Positions 1 through 11,511 of a stretch of 64,000 bases of DNA are shown here, in pieces; positions within the stretch are counted from its first letter, which is position 1; each line of letters opens with the position of its first letter. The position numbers were made by a program, and so were the translations under genes. This stretch comes from Kitagawia praeruptora. Taxonomy: Eukaryota > Streptophyta > Magnoliopsida > Apiales > Apiaceae. The DNA is taken from the NCBI GenBank assembly GCA_037693485.1, contig CM075346.1:126096001-126160000 (forward strand), given 5' to 3'. The notes under the pieces were generated by a model. It did not search any database, was not told the origin of the DNA, and saw only the letters and a program-made list of their open reading frames with translations.

Positions 1-231
1 AATGCTCAATACTATGCCGAAAATTGGGGATTTTTTAATGTGTCATACTAATAAAAAGGAGGATTATTTTTATTTAACCATATACATTCCACTTTTCGTC
101 ACAGTATACATCTCAGTGATACATTTATTCCTGTCTTCCAGTTTCGTTACCTAGCTTTAATCTATAATGAATGCTAACTTGCTGGGAAGGAAGGACAACA
201 CATGTTAATCGTGCAATTTTGTAACGTTTTG
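1..231. repeat. Direct repeat, copy 1 of 231-bp duplication
   Basis: The first 231 bases recur almost unchanged at 897-1127; after gtaacgttttg the two copies diverge. The copy may be cut by the window edge. It contains no convincing ORF. It appears to be a local segmental duplication flanking the B3 relic at 693-839, with no terminal inverted repeats or target duplication visible. Confidence 0.9.
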
Positions 232-692
232 GTTTTTTGATCATATTTGAAATTGGTGGTTTGCACTTTAGAATACTACATTATCTATGTCCATCTAAAG
301 CCATGATCTAAGTTTGAAGTAGAAGTCAATTTGATGATGTATCATCAGTTTACAGCAGCAGTATTTTAGCCTTAACCTTAACCTTGGTCGAAGTAGCTGT
401 AAGATGATTGTAGCTGCTAGATGACTTGATTGACTAAATTCAATCAGATACCACATCAACAACTTTTATTCCAACTACTCTAATGCTCCTCTTTCCTTGT
501 ATTTCGATCTCAAAATCACACCTGATCATCCTGTAATACAGCTATACATAAGCTTTTTACCTGGTTATCCTGTGATCTCTTATCAAACTGTATCAAATAC
601 ATGAACATTGAAATTATTTCACAACTTAACAGTGACAACTATAGCCTATTTATAAATTCAAATGTTCTAATCTTCTGTTTAAGAAACAGATT
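232..692. other. Non-coding stretch between duplicated blocks
   Basis: No gene is supported here. The sequence is AT-rich and without repeats, apart from being flanked by the duplicated block. A forward ORF starting at 601 runs through the opposite strand of the B3 relic and into the second repeat, and does not resemble a protein. Confidence 0.5.
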
Positions 693-839
693 GATAAGAT
701 TGTTATCAACTGCAACAATAAAACCAATCTGTGCACCATCTTCTTCTAAAGTAAAAACTAAGACATCAATTTTGTCGAACTTATTAATTCTCATAGATTC
801 ATTCCACTTTGCCGAAAACCTTGCCCTGCTAATGCTCAA
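693..839 (-). pseudogene. B3-domain C-terminal relic
   Basis: The minus strand reads ISRARFSAKWNESMRINKFD, then a segment with VLVFTLEEDGAQIGFIVAVD. This aligns by eye with the last half of the final B3 domain of the gene at 1539-3995 (KRFSAGWSVFVRQNGLNEND, then DILRFSLQGDG). The core RFSAxW, the acidic turn and the hydrophobic strand are kept, but the first half of the domain is missing and there is no start or splice context. It is best read as the leftover of a tandem B3 duplication downstream of the intact gene. A chance ORF is the alternative. Confidence 0.55.
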
Positions 840-896
840 TACCGTGCCAACAATGCAGCTTTATGTTTCTATCTTTTCCAAAAACCTTGCCATGCT

Positions 897-1127
897 AATG
901 CTCAATACTATGCCGAAAATTGGGGATTTTTTAATGTGTCATACTAATAAAAAGGAGGATTATTTTTATTTAACCATATACATTCCACTTTTCGTCACAC
1001 TATACATCTCAGTGATACATTTTTTCCTGTCTTCCAGTTTCGTTACCTAGCTTTAATCTATAATGAATGCTAACTTGCTGGGAAGGAAGGACAACACATG
1101 TTAATCCTGCAATTTTGTAACGTTTTG
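897..1127. repeat. Direct repeat, copy 2 of 231-bp duplication
   Basis: Near-identical to 1-231, offset by 896 bp. A shorter echo of the repeat start (aatgctcaatac) lies at 833-845, suggesting slippage or stepwise duplication. Confidence 0.9.
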
Positions 1128-1538
1128 CTCTGGTCATAGATACCACATTTTATATTTAATTTCAGCTGGAATCACAGGGCAATTGGTATTGGCTTCACTG
1201 GAAATGTTGTCCCAGTAAAATGCAAGTGTTCAATGTTTCTTTATGAATCGACTAAGGTGTGCAAAAACACCAGTTTTGACCAGTAAACCAATATGGGAAA
1301 AGTAATGCCAGAAAACCCGTTGTGTCATAGAAGATCAACGTAAAATGAAACAGTTAATAACATTAAACCAGCACTAAAAGATCCTCTCTGTTCATCTCTG
1401 TTTAGACATACTAATAATCAAGGGCATACTAATAATAACCTTATTCCCATAGCATATCTTAAAGTTTTATATAGCAGCATGCAAATCACCAGAAAAACAA
1501 ACATGTTTTGACACATTCATATTATAAAAAATAAAGAA
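1128..1538. other. Downstream flank of B3 gene
   Basis: AT-rich, no ORF or repeat recognised. It lies immediately 3' of the B3 gene stop codon and probably holds its 3' UTR and polyadenylation region; no single signal is decisive. Confidence 0.4.
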
Positions 1539-3995
1539 CTAATCCTCAACAACTTCTACATCAAAAGTCACTCCATCTCCTTGCAAGCTAAATCGAAGTA
1601 TGTCATTCTCATTTAAGCCATTCTGTCGCACAAATACACTCCATCCAGCAGAAAACCTTTTACGGCCATTTGTGACATTAATCCCAATTTGCCATTGTAG
1701 TCCATTTCTTCTGAAGTAAACAATTTGTCCAGAATTCCAATTGCTTATAAATGCCTCAAGTTCCGTTCTAATGTACTGCAATTTTTATTTTTTTCATTAC
1801 TAATGGTTATAAAAATATACCAGCTTATCTATTGTCAATAATTATATATATTACACTTAATTAAATCTTACCACGCCATGGCAATGGGTATCGACATTAG
1901 ACTTTGAAAGAGTTGCTTGAAATTCTCCTAAAATGAGATCACCAGCTTCCTCAATACCATCTTCACTTTCAGATTCTTCATTATTATCATTAAATTCACC
2001 CATACTCATTATACTTTCTTCACCATCACTAACAATATCATTAGTTCCTTCCAATATCTCAATGGAAATCCGACTTTCAGCATCTTCTCCTTTTTTCACT
2101 GTCATCAATACAAAATGTTCCAACATTAATGGTTATATTAGTAAACCGTAAAAGGTATCACTTACATATATAAATACTGTACTTTAGTGGAAATACCAGA
2201 ATATGACTTATCCCATGTATCATTCATGAACCAATGACCCGGATTGATAATATGTGTTTCACATTCACTTTGATATTCAACTTCGAGTCCATCCCTTCGA
2301 TAAATTCGCATGTTAACCTCATGATTATCATTCGTTGTCAGAAAAATGGTATCATTCCTTTTGAGATCATATTTCTCAAAAATCATCTCAATATTTTTTA
2401 AAGCCTTGGTAATTGTATTGTATGATACTGTAAAAGTGGATTGACCACAATGTATTGTATCAACTTTTGATACAATATCACAATAAAATTTCCGGACAAG
2501 AATTGGAGGAACCTGTCACATTATTTTTTATTAACATATGTTAATGACATTTGCATCACTACTATTTTACAAAGTAAAAAACTATATACGGTAAAAAAAA
2601 GAAATATAAATTTATAAGTTAACTTACAATCTCTTTATGATGCAATGTATGCAAATTTAGGACATGAAAAAATGAAACAGGACGACTTCGTATTCCTGTT
2701 GAAAAAAATTAAAATTAAATAATAATTACAAATATAGCGAATAAATCATGATTTTCATAATATAAAGTTAATATTTTTTTACACAATAAAAAAATATACC
2801 TGATCTCAAAGCATGTCTGTTAATCTCATCACTTTTGAACAAGCACACTTGCACCATATCCTCTAATTGTTCGAATACTGCGTTAAAAATAAGAATGTCC
2901 TTCTTTTCGATTCCACAATCTTTCACAAAATCAGTCCATCCATTTCCAAGATAATGATCATCGCCAGAAATTTCAATACTTACTTCCCAATATTTTATCA
3001 GGAAATGTAACTTTATGATATCACCATTTTTCCACTTGCTATATAAATCGGATAATTGTTTTGGTAACATCTGTTTGATTAAAACAAGTTATTAAAAAAT
3101 GGAAAATCAGTTCAAACAAAATACATCTTTGAAATAAATGCATTAATCATATACTCACCATCTTATTCATCCCTGCATCAAAATAAAGTTCATCCATGTT
3201 TAATTCGTAGTAACGTAAATCTCTTCCATAGGCACTACTAAAGAAAAGCGACCTTGCCTTCTCATCTTCTAATTTATCAAGGCCAAGGATATACTCATTC
3301 AAGTTTATTTCAGATTTTGGATTCTGAGTTCTAACCCAAAGACATCTGTATTGATAAACTTCTAACCCGTACGAATTATATATTTGAATATTAAAATCGC
3401 CATCCCCGATATAATCCACAAGTAGAGTATACATTTGTTTTACTTTATGAGCCTTCATAAATTCCTCCAATCCCATAAGTTTTCCTCTCTCACTATCGTA
3501 TAGGCATTTCCACATGATACCTCCCTTGCATATTACCTTAATATCTTGAGGAATGCTCTCTCCAAATTCCTCTACAAATGGTTCAGGTACTCTCTGACAA
3601 TCAAATGCACTAATTTTCAGGAATTGTATGTTATTTGCACATGCTATACAAAATTTAACTATGTACTTTTAAGACATACCAGTGTACCAAATGAGTTGTA
3701 GTCTGAAATTCCTGCAACAAAACTCCTCCTAACTGGTTTGTTTTCTAAATATGCAAATTTATCAAAAGACACATATATGAGAAATTAACAACATTTATAC
3801 AACTAAATTTTGAATAATAGCATCTACAATAAAAAAGAGATTATACCTATTTCTGACGTTAATAGTTGAACTTGCTGTAGAACAAAAAGAGTCAGGTTAT
3901 TTAGTTACAAATGTATGTAAATGTATCATAATTGTAAGTAATGTTAATCATCGATTGATTGAAAAGAATGCACGTAACATGCTTACCGGATTCAT
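1539..3995 (-). CDS. Multi-B3-domain DNA-binding protein (REM-like)
   Basis: A nuclear, plant-specific B3 transcription-factor-type gene. I read nine exons on the minus strand: 3987-3995 (start MNP), a 28-nt exon near 3850-3880, one near 3680-3750, 3159-3593, about 2802-3070, about 2634-2700, 2166-2511, about 1870-2090 and 1539-1776. Junctions are GT-AG and phases join. Four B3-like units can be seen. Unit 1 has RVPEPFVEEFGESI and CKGGIMWKCLYD. Unit 2 has LPKQLSDLYSKW and GNGWTDFVKDCGIEKKD. Unit 3 has FFHVLNLHTLHHKEIVPP. Unit 4 has FRRNGLQWQIGINV and RFSAGWSVFVRQNGLNEND. An acidic, Ser/Glu-rich linker lies before unit 4. Units 1+2 and 3+4 look like a duplicated pair. DNA target and role are unknown. 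The small 5' exons are the least certain part. Confidence 0.75.
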
Positions 3996-5561
3996 ATTGT
4001 TGTGCAAAGAACTACTCTTATGGAACATAAAGAGATGGAAAAGTTTGCAATTTTTTCTGATGTATACTTATACCAGGAAGCATATACTATATATATATAT
4101 ACTATAAAATCCTCAAAACCATACAAAGATTGCTAGATATATATATATATATGAGTACTTATTATTTTAATAAAATCAAATCATTGAAATTAGTATGCCC
4201 TTCACGTTTTTTTTCCCATGATTGATGATTGATGATTGATCAAATTTGTCTCCTTTACATATGAAAAATTTTTAAACTAAAAATTTCAAATCATGTCAAA
4301 TAATCACATTTAAAATAAATTGATTTTGAAAAACAAAAAAAATCTATCATGTTAATTTATCACGTTAAATTTATTTGGAATCTCGCATTTATCCAAAAAA
4401 AAGTTGTCATCTACATAATGTATGTGTCATAGTTATAAATTCCAATATTAATGAGATATGATTTACTATGCTTATAAATTTACATTAATCATCTCCTTAA
4501 TACACGACAACTGATATATATTATTAAGTCACTCATATACATTACAAAAAATACTTAAATTTTTAACTAATGGATTAGAGCATCTCCAACCATGGAAACC
4601 CCTTAAATCAATATCTATATTTATAAATAAAAAATATGTACATTGTAAATTTTATATTTTATTTTTAATAAATTTTTTAATAATAAAAAATTATTTGCCT
4701 TATATAAATTTTAATTTTATTTAATAATTTTAAATATTTTGGGCTTTTTTAATTAAGATTCGAAAAAAAATACAAATTTAGAATATTGGTTTTTTATTAA
4801 AATAACGGTATAACACTATCACTTCGTGTTTTAACAATGTTATTTATTGGTTCCATTCCATGTAACGTTAGTATTTTATTCATATAATAACATGGCATCC
4901 TGCATATATTCATATTCACGGTCAAATTAAAATCAACCCTGTTAATGAATTTTTATTCGGAAATTATTTTCGAAAAATATTTAGGATTTGTACCACTATT
5001 TTAAAATAAATAATTTAAAAAGAAAATTGACATTAATAATCATGTAATATAAGTATAGAAATCAATTTAGGTCATGTATATTGATTTGATTTTATTGAGT
5101 TGCATAATTACTTAATCACATAAAACCAAGTGAAATATCTTTTATGATTTGTATATCTTAAGGCGTCAATCATGAGTCCAGAATTACTATATATACCGGT
5201 TTAGTTGGAACTTAACAAATTTAACATATATATCTCAATATCCAATTATAACAGAATAGTAAATCACGTCCGTGATCATTGTGACTGTGTACATCACCAC
5301 TAACATTTAGAATCATTTTGATCTTTTCCTAAACTAACGTGATATGATAGATATCATTAGAACAACTTTAATATTTGTAGACTATAAGTACTTGAACAGC
5401 AGTCAAGATTAATCACAATACCAGTCCATCAAGTGAAAATTCTACCCACCATTGCAATACTTTGTTTCTCATGTAAGTTCATATATATTGTGGTTTGATT
5501 GTTTTGTTTTCATTCTTTTTCATAACACCATAACTCTTTCGTAATGTATTCAATGATTTTG
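3996..5561. other. AT-rich intergenic region
   Basis: Very AT-rich, no ORF of note. It contains TA dinucleotide runs near 4085-4160 and a short tgattgatgatt repeat near 4222-4240. It would contain the promoter of the minus-strand B3 gene and, if the RPA gene is Helitron cargo, the unseen 5' side of that Helitron. Confidence 0.5.
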
Positions 5562-5706
5562 ATTGTAACTCTACCTGTGTTACCTAAATGTTCATTACTG
5601 CTACTATAACTGTATTTCTCTTCATTTACGAAAGACATGGCATAATTGTAACTCTACCTGTGTTACCTAAATGTTCATTACTGCTACTATAACTGTATTT
5701 CTCTTC
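5562..5706. repeat. 62-bp tandem repeat upstream of RPA-like gene
   Basis: The 62-bp stretch at 5562-5623, starting attgtaactctacctgtg, is repeated at 5645-5706 with a period of 83 bp. It lies just upstream of the RPA-like start codon, in the 5' leader or promoter. Confidence 0.9.
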
Positions 5707-5731
5707 CCTTTGGACAGCCAAAATACTTGAA

Positions 5732-8204
5732 ATGTATGACCAACTGTCTTCTCTGGACACTTCACGTACTAATTGGAGGATTAAGGTACGTGTTACAAGA
5801 ATGTGGGCGTCGGTATCTGCTGGGTCTGAAGGAAAAGATGGCTTGAAAGGCATCAATCTAATATTGCTAGATGATGATGTAAGTATAATTTGAACCTTTC
5901 TCATATTGTGTTATATGTACATTTTTATCGTAGACATTGGCATATATACTGTAAATTTTCAAAATGTATTAGTTATATTCACATAAACTATTATATATAT
6001 CTACACTCTAATGAAAGATATGTGGTTTGTATAAACAGAATTGCCACGTTCAAGCATTTGTCTATGCTGATAACTGGAAAGCTCATTCCAATGTCATTGT
6101 TGAAGGAGGGGTCTACGTCATTTCCAACTTTTACACAAGGCAGGCTACAGGGACTTTGAGGCCAACAACTTCTGGTATTATAATCAACTTTTCAAATTCA
6201 ACACACGTTCAAAAGGTGGAAGAAGATGACTACATGATACCTATGCACAAGTTCGAGTTTGTTGATCTAAGCGACTTATTTGCAATGGTTAGCAACTATG
6301 AAAATCAGGATAGTCCCGAATTTTCAACAGGTACTGTGCTCTTCCTATTTCTTTTCATTTTAGTAATTTAATTACAACTAATCATACAATAAATGTGTAT
6401 TTGACATATACTACATTATTATAGATATCATTGGAGTGGTTGAGGATTTTGAGAATGTGAAAGAAATTCAAACAGTGTATGGCAAAAGGAATATCGTCAA
6501 GTTTAGGATAACTGATGGACGGTAAAAACAATTTATTATTTCAAAGTAATGTATTTTCATACTTCAGTTTGTGACAAATAACTTAAATCTAAATCATTAT
6601 TCATATTCCTTATAAATATTTAGATATTCACACAAAGTAAGTGTTTGGGGAAAACTTGGTATAACAACTGATGAATCATATGCCAAGGTTGAAGAGAGTC
6701 CGATTATTGCTATTGTTACCAGCTGCAAAATGAAGATTTTTAGGAGTAAGCTTTTCATTTTATTTTTATATACAACTACAATAGTTTTTTTTTTATTTAT
6801 CTGAATTTCTTTTTATTTATTTGTATGCAGATTCGGTTCAAATTAGTACTTTGCCGTCATCTAAGATCTTCCTAAACCTTGACAATGATTACGTCAGTGC
6901 AATGAGGATCAGGTAAGAATGACATACATTACTGTTTACTTACAATAGTAGACAACTTTTATTATTTATTTCTTTGTTTCTACTATGTACTTGAATTGTA
7001 TATAGGCTTGAGGAGGAAGGCTATAAGGTTCCTGAAACTATTGATCAAATTCCTTTGCCTATTACTGCTGCTGTTGTAATCGAAACGATAACTTTGAAGG
7101 AATTGGGTGAAAAGACAAGCACTGATGACCTTAAGGTATACAGATAACATTTTGCAAACCTTTGGTTTTGTTTTAGTGTATTATTGTTCACTAATCATTA
7201 CAAATTTGCATTCAGAAATACTACCTGTGTAATGTCAATATTTCTAATGTCGAACAAAATGAGAACTGGTGGTACAACAGTTGTACACGATGTGAAAGTG
7301 ATGTTGTTAAGATGGATGGAAAATATAAGTGCACTGATTGTTCAAGGAGTCTACCTGTGTCTGAGAAAAGGTTAAATACACTTTGTTTTGTTTTATTTAC
7401 ACAAATAAACCTTATTCTAATTATTAACCTAATATATGTTAAACAGGTACAAGATTGTTGTTCTAGCTACTGATGCTACGGAGGCATTTAACTTCATTCT
7501 CAAGGATCGTGCTGCTAAGAGACTGATTGGTCAAACTGCCACAAAACTAATTTCCGATACTATCAATGTATGTACAAAACATGTCACAAAATTCCTCCAT
7601 GTTTTTGTTATAATGTTAATTACTGTTTTGTATTGTGTTAATATCTTTAGGAAGGAGAAACCAGTGGCTATCCAAGCAAAATTAATGCAATGACTGGGAA
7701 AGATTACACTTTCAAAATCCAGATAAGTCATGACAATGTTTTGCTGAACAGCAAAATCTTCATTGTCACTGATGCTTTTGACATGTTGGCTACAAGTGCA
7801 TCAACCTCAGATTCTACCATGGTTGGGTGTAATTCAATCAGCTACTCGGCAGTAAGTATAAAACAGATGACTTCATGTCCTCATTGTGAGGAACTACTGG
7901 TAGATTGTAAAATTTTTTTATTCTTAATGTTTTTTTTCAGAACATGATTGATGTATCTAACAATGAAGAGACTCCAGGCTCTGCAAAATCCTGTTCAAAG
8001 AAGATTAAATGGTTCATATCTTTATTTCGTATTGACATACTTGACAGAATAACGCATATGTAACAATTATTAATGATCTGTAGTTATGAATCCAATATTT
8101 ATTAATTTACAAAACCTTGCTACTTTCTTAAATGCAGGATGTGTGAACCTTTGTTTCTAACTGGTAACTGTTTCCTGCTCCAGAGCTTGCAATGGTTCTA
8201 TTGA
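5732..8204 (+). CDS. RPA70-like single-strand DNA-binding protein (Helitron-type)
   Basis: Eleven exons read in frame with GT-AG junctions: 5732-5878, 6039-6330, 6425-6521, 6624-6745, 6831-6912, 7006-7135, 7216-7370, 7447-7567, 7651-7851, 7941-8011 and 8138-8204, giving about 494 residues. The protein begins MYDQLSSLDTSRTNWRIKVR, then VTRMW, a typical start of plant RPA70-like OB folds. A second OB fold holds GVVEDFENV and VSVWGKLG. The C-terminal OB fold has a C-x2-C, C-x2-C zinc site (SCTRCES, KCTDCSR). RPA large subunits bind ssDNA in replication and repair; plant Helitrons commonly carry such genes. A Helitron 3' end lies 0.3 kb downstream, so cargo is likely. No RepHel helicase is in the window. 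The start codon choice is plausible but not proven. Confidence 0.8.
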
Positions 8205-8489
8205 TTGCCGATGTTTCCTTTTAATTTCAAGAATAATTTGTTTTGCTTTTCAATTTTTACGTACTATGGTTTTGCTCTTCAATTTGGTTTGTTTTGTAAT
8301 AAAAAATCCTGCTTCATATTTTGAAGTGTTTATTTTGGATTTCGGATTATAAAGTTTACACGTTAGACATCTATCTCTACTTCTTTACGACTATCTATCT
8401 TTACGACTATCTCTTCTTGGTTAATATGTATTTCATAAGCAAATGTCTTTCTTTATAAAAAAAACAAAATAAATCTTTTAAAAAAATTT
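8205..8489. other. 3' flank of RPA-like gene
   Basis: AT-rich, with no ORF. It links the RPA-like stop codon to the Helitron 3' terminus. Confidence 0.4.
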
Positions 8490-8532
8490 GAAAAAAACTA
8501 TCACCGTGTGCGAAGCACGGGCAAATTGCTAG
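8490..8532 (+). mobile_element. Helitron 3' terminus
   Basis: The sequence holds a subterminal hairpin with stem CCGTG/CACGG at 8504-8520 and ends gggcaaattgCTAG followed by T. This is the hallmark Helitron end: a hairpin about 10 nt before CTRR, inserted between A and T. It lies just downstream of the RPA-like gene in the same orientation. The 5' TC end was not located. Confidence 0.8.
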
Positions 8533-8644
8533 TTTAATTAATAAGGTATATTATGTGTTAAGTATGTTAACTTTTATAAAAAACAATACAATTATTTGGT
8601 AACTATGAGTTTAATTGACATGATTGAATAAAAGGTGGATTTTG

Positions 8645-8680
8645 ATAGATGGACAATAAAAATGGGAAGGAGGGAGTAAT
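8645..8680. mobile_element. Stowaway-like MITE end
   Basis: The stretch ending gggaaggagggagta matches the reverse of the common Stowaway terminal repeat TACTCCCTCC. The partner end was not found, so this is a remnant. Confidence 0.4.
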
Positions 8681-9261
8681 AAAATTAATGGTAATTAGTC
8701 GATTGCCTTTTTCACATTTACTTTTAGTTAAACATATTACCTTTTATAAACACCTAAAAACAACAATCACATCATATCTTTCGATCATTAATATTTTCTT
8801 TCAAATTAAAACACATTACCTTTTTAATTTAAAACAAATCTAAATTAATGATAATTAATCGATTACCTTTTTCACATTTACTTTTAGTTGAACATATTAC
8901 CTTTTATAAACACATAAAAACATCAAGCGTATCATATATTTCCATCATTAATATTTCCTTTATAATTAAAACACGTTACCTTTTTAATTTACAACAAATC
9001 TTACCATCATTAATATATACCCGAAAATATCACATCATATTTCTCAATTATTAATAAAATATATTAAAAATTGTATACATTATTTATAATAAGGAAACAT
9101 TAATATAATCTTTAAACATGAGTATATTAAATTATATTAAATAAAAATTAAAAAAATTATTAAAAATAATGATTACAAAAATCATAATTATAATATTAAA
9201 TAAAATTTATAATATAATACAATAAACCCGTGCATTGCACGGGTTATAAGCGTATAACTAG
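8681..9261 (+). mobile_element. Non-autonomous Helitron, 5'-truncated
   Basis: The right end has a perfect 17-nt hairpin (CCCGTGC att-type loop GCACGGG, 9227-9243) and ends CTAG at 9258-9261. The body matches the reverse complement of the copies at 29957-30691 and 30821-31987. It holds two tandem sub-copies starting near 8691 and 8848, each with gattacctttttcacattt-like sequence. The usual 5' end is absent; a MITE remnant abuts instead. Confidence 0.7.
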
Positions 9262-9840
9262 GATACGCATTTCTTAAATGCGCATCTACGGATACGCATC
9301 TAAGAAATGCGTATCTCAATCCCTGTTCATCGTCTTCACAGACGAGAGACAGAGACGTCGCCGGAGGCGATTTTTGATCATTTTTTCGATCGTTTCGTTC
9401 TTTCCTTTCCAGCAATTGTTCACTACCATACCATACACTAAATTGTTCGTCTTGTTATCCTCTACACGGATGTACCATTAGATTTTCGTATGTTTAGCCG
9501 GATTAGAAATCCCCAAAACCCATTTTCCCGATATCATTTTTCGATTTCGTCGTACATGCCCCTGCGGGGCCAGAATTCAACAAATCGAGTTGGGGGAATG
9601 GAGAGTGAGGTGTGGGCTTCGATTTCATGTCATTAATTGGTGTCGAGGATGCCAGAATATGATGGACGGGGGAAACGAAAGGGAGTGGCGATTAGAGGTC
9701 GCCAGAGACGCCGATTATGTTTCTGAGAAAATGACGTGAGATGACGTCATCACGCATTTCTGAAATGCGTGACACATAATGCGCAAGTATGGAATGCGTA
9801 TCCAGTAATGCGCAAGCTTGTCATGCGTAGTCCGTGGTCA
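9262..9840. repeat. ATGCG-rich segment with inverted repeats
   Basis: Imperfect inverted repeats based on ggatacgcatttct lie at 9262-9288 and 9291-9316, and related ATGCG motifs recur at 9750-9830. The core between them is richer in GC than its surroundings and has no convincing ORF. It could be a small transposon that picked up host sequence, or a diverged promoter. Two TGACG motifs 10 bp apart lie at 9732 and 9742. Confidence 0.45.
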
Positions 9841-9932
9841 ATTTGGGCAGAGCTTCCCGTATATGGGCATTTCGGGCAGTTGGGCTCCAAAAATGGTGTA
9901 GTTTGGGCAATTTCTCTTTACTTATTGAGTTA

Positions 9933-10190
9933 TCTGCTAATAAATCCTTGAATTTTTCTCGATTTTTCATAATAACCATTATGGTTTTTTTGTCACTATT
10001 TTAATCATCTACTTTTCTAAAATTATGTATAATTTGCCAAAATAATCATAATGATGATAAAAATAACCAAAATAACCCATTGAATTTTATCGATTTCGTA
10101 AAATTTTGCATAATTTTAGAAAGTTAGATGGTTAAAATCATAATGGTTATTATTCAAAATTGAGAAAAGTTCAATGGGTTTGTTGGCAAA
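9933..10190. mobile_element. Foldback MITE with long terminal inverted repeats
   Basis: Roughly 100 bp at the left (starting ctgctaataaatccttgaa) pairs with the reverse complement of the right end (ending ttcaatgggtttgttggca). Shared inner blocks include cataataaccattatgg and tttctaaaattatg. The short centre is AT-rich and there is no coding capacity. No clean target duplication was seen. Confidence 0.7.
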
Positions 10191-10228
10191 TAGCTCTTTG
10201 TTACATTATAGTATAGATATGTCATAGT

Positions 10229-10250
10229 TTTATACCCGTGCCATGCACGA
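10229..10250 (-). mobile_element. Degraded Helitron terminus
   Basis: The string acccgtgccatgcacg resembles the Helitron subterminal hairpin in minus orientation, with one arm decayed. A possible 5' end of another copy (reverse of tctatactataatgtaa) lies at 10202-10219. Confidence 0.4.
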
Positions 10251-11059
10251 ATTCTTTATAAATATTATTTATTTGAATTTATTTATTTATTGATTTTATT
10301 GTTTTCCCTGAAATTATTATTCACTTTCATTAATTTTAAATAAATTTGATTAATAATTAATATTATTATTTTTATTTCATAAGTATGCATGATTCTTTAT
10401 TTTGTAAAATCTTATTAAAATTTTGATTACATTAACTATTTATTTGTATTATTATTTTAATATATATGAACATGCATTTGAGGGAAAAAGTATTTTTTAT
10501 TTCAATTTGTAGACTTTTAGTTATTTTTCCAATTATTATATTAATTATTATGTAGTTTTTAAAATATTTTCTAATTTAATTTATATGACGATAACTATTT
10601 AGTTAATTGGGATCCGTATGATATGTATTTGATTTAAAGAGTGTTATTAATTTCAGGTATTTGGTAATTTTTAATTTTTATGCTCAATTTATGTTTTTTT
10701 TGAAAAATGTTTTCTAATTTATTTATATATGAAATATACATGTCTATTACTATATATTAAATGACAACATAAGGGAAAAAAAACAAAAAAAAATGCCTAT
10801 TAAATTATCATTTCATTCCTATTTTTTGAAAAGCTATAAAATTATCATTCCCTTATAATTAATGCAAAAAACAGATCACTTTATGTTACTTTCGGGAATT
10901 GATCATACCTTCGAGTACGAAGTTTATAACATAACCATTGTGTTACTCTGATTTTTATGTTTAATTTAAAAATATTTGATAAGTAGTTATTTATTATTAG
11001 TTTATCCCTATATTTTTAGTAATTTTTGCATGAAATTGGATTTTATTTAATGTGTTTTA
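10251..11059. other. AT-rich intergenic region
   Basis: No ORF, repeat or element end recognised. Very AT-rich. Confidence 0.4.
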
Positions 11060-11511
11060 ATGTTTTATTGTAGGAATCAAGAAAACAATGGATTGGAGCT
11101 GAAATTGGATTTTTTGGACTTAAATCATGATAAATATGGATTTTTTGACAACTTTCACAGTTTTCGCTATTTGGGCTCTATCGGTAGTTCTACAAGTCCG
11201 TTTGAGGCCCGTAAGCAGTCATTGGAAAGCTCGGAAGAAGACCAATATTTTTATCATAGGCCCATAATTTTAATCTGCTCTGAACAGCCCAGAAAAGTCC
11301 AGAACCTGCAGCCAAAGAATTTCCTATTTAGAATTTTATTCTATTTAGGGATATTTCTTTTATTCCTATTATTTCATTAAAAATACTTGTAAATATATTA
11401 TTATATCAGTTATTACAACAGTTAGATGATGGAGACCACGTAGAGTAGTTTTAGACTTAAAAAAAATAGACCTAGAGAAGAAAACAGGAGAAGCATCTGG
11501 GAGAAGACATA
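11060..11511 (+). mobile_element. Older LTR, left part, split by element A
   Basis: This stretch reads like the first half of a plant Ty3/gypsy LTR. It stops exactly at the target duplication of element A, and the matching second half resumes at 22279. Its true left end was not found, so the start is approximate. The 106-residue ORF inside it does not resemble a protein. Confidence 0.5.

Noticed and set aside
601..1050. 149-residue forward ORF
   Set aside because: It crosses the B3 relic antisense and enters the duplicated block. Composition looks like translated AT-rich non-coding DNA.
4085..4160. Helitron ending gattgctag near 4135
   Set aside because: No subterminal hairpin precedes it; most likely chance in a TA-rich run.
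9732..9746. Viral 35S-type promoter fragment
   Set aside because: Only the paired TGACG words are similar; the surrounding sequence shows no caulimovirus features or coding remnants.
11060..11380. 106-residue ORF before element A
   Set aside because: It lies in the split LTR and resembles no protein; LTR leader sequence often reads open by chance.
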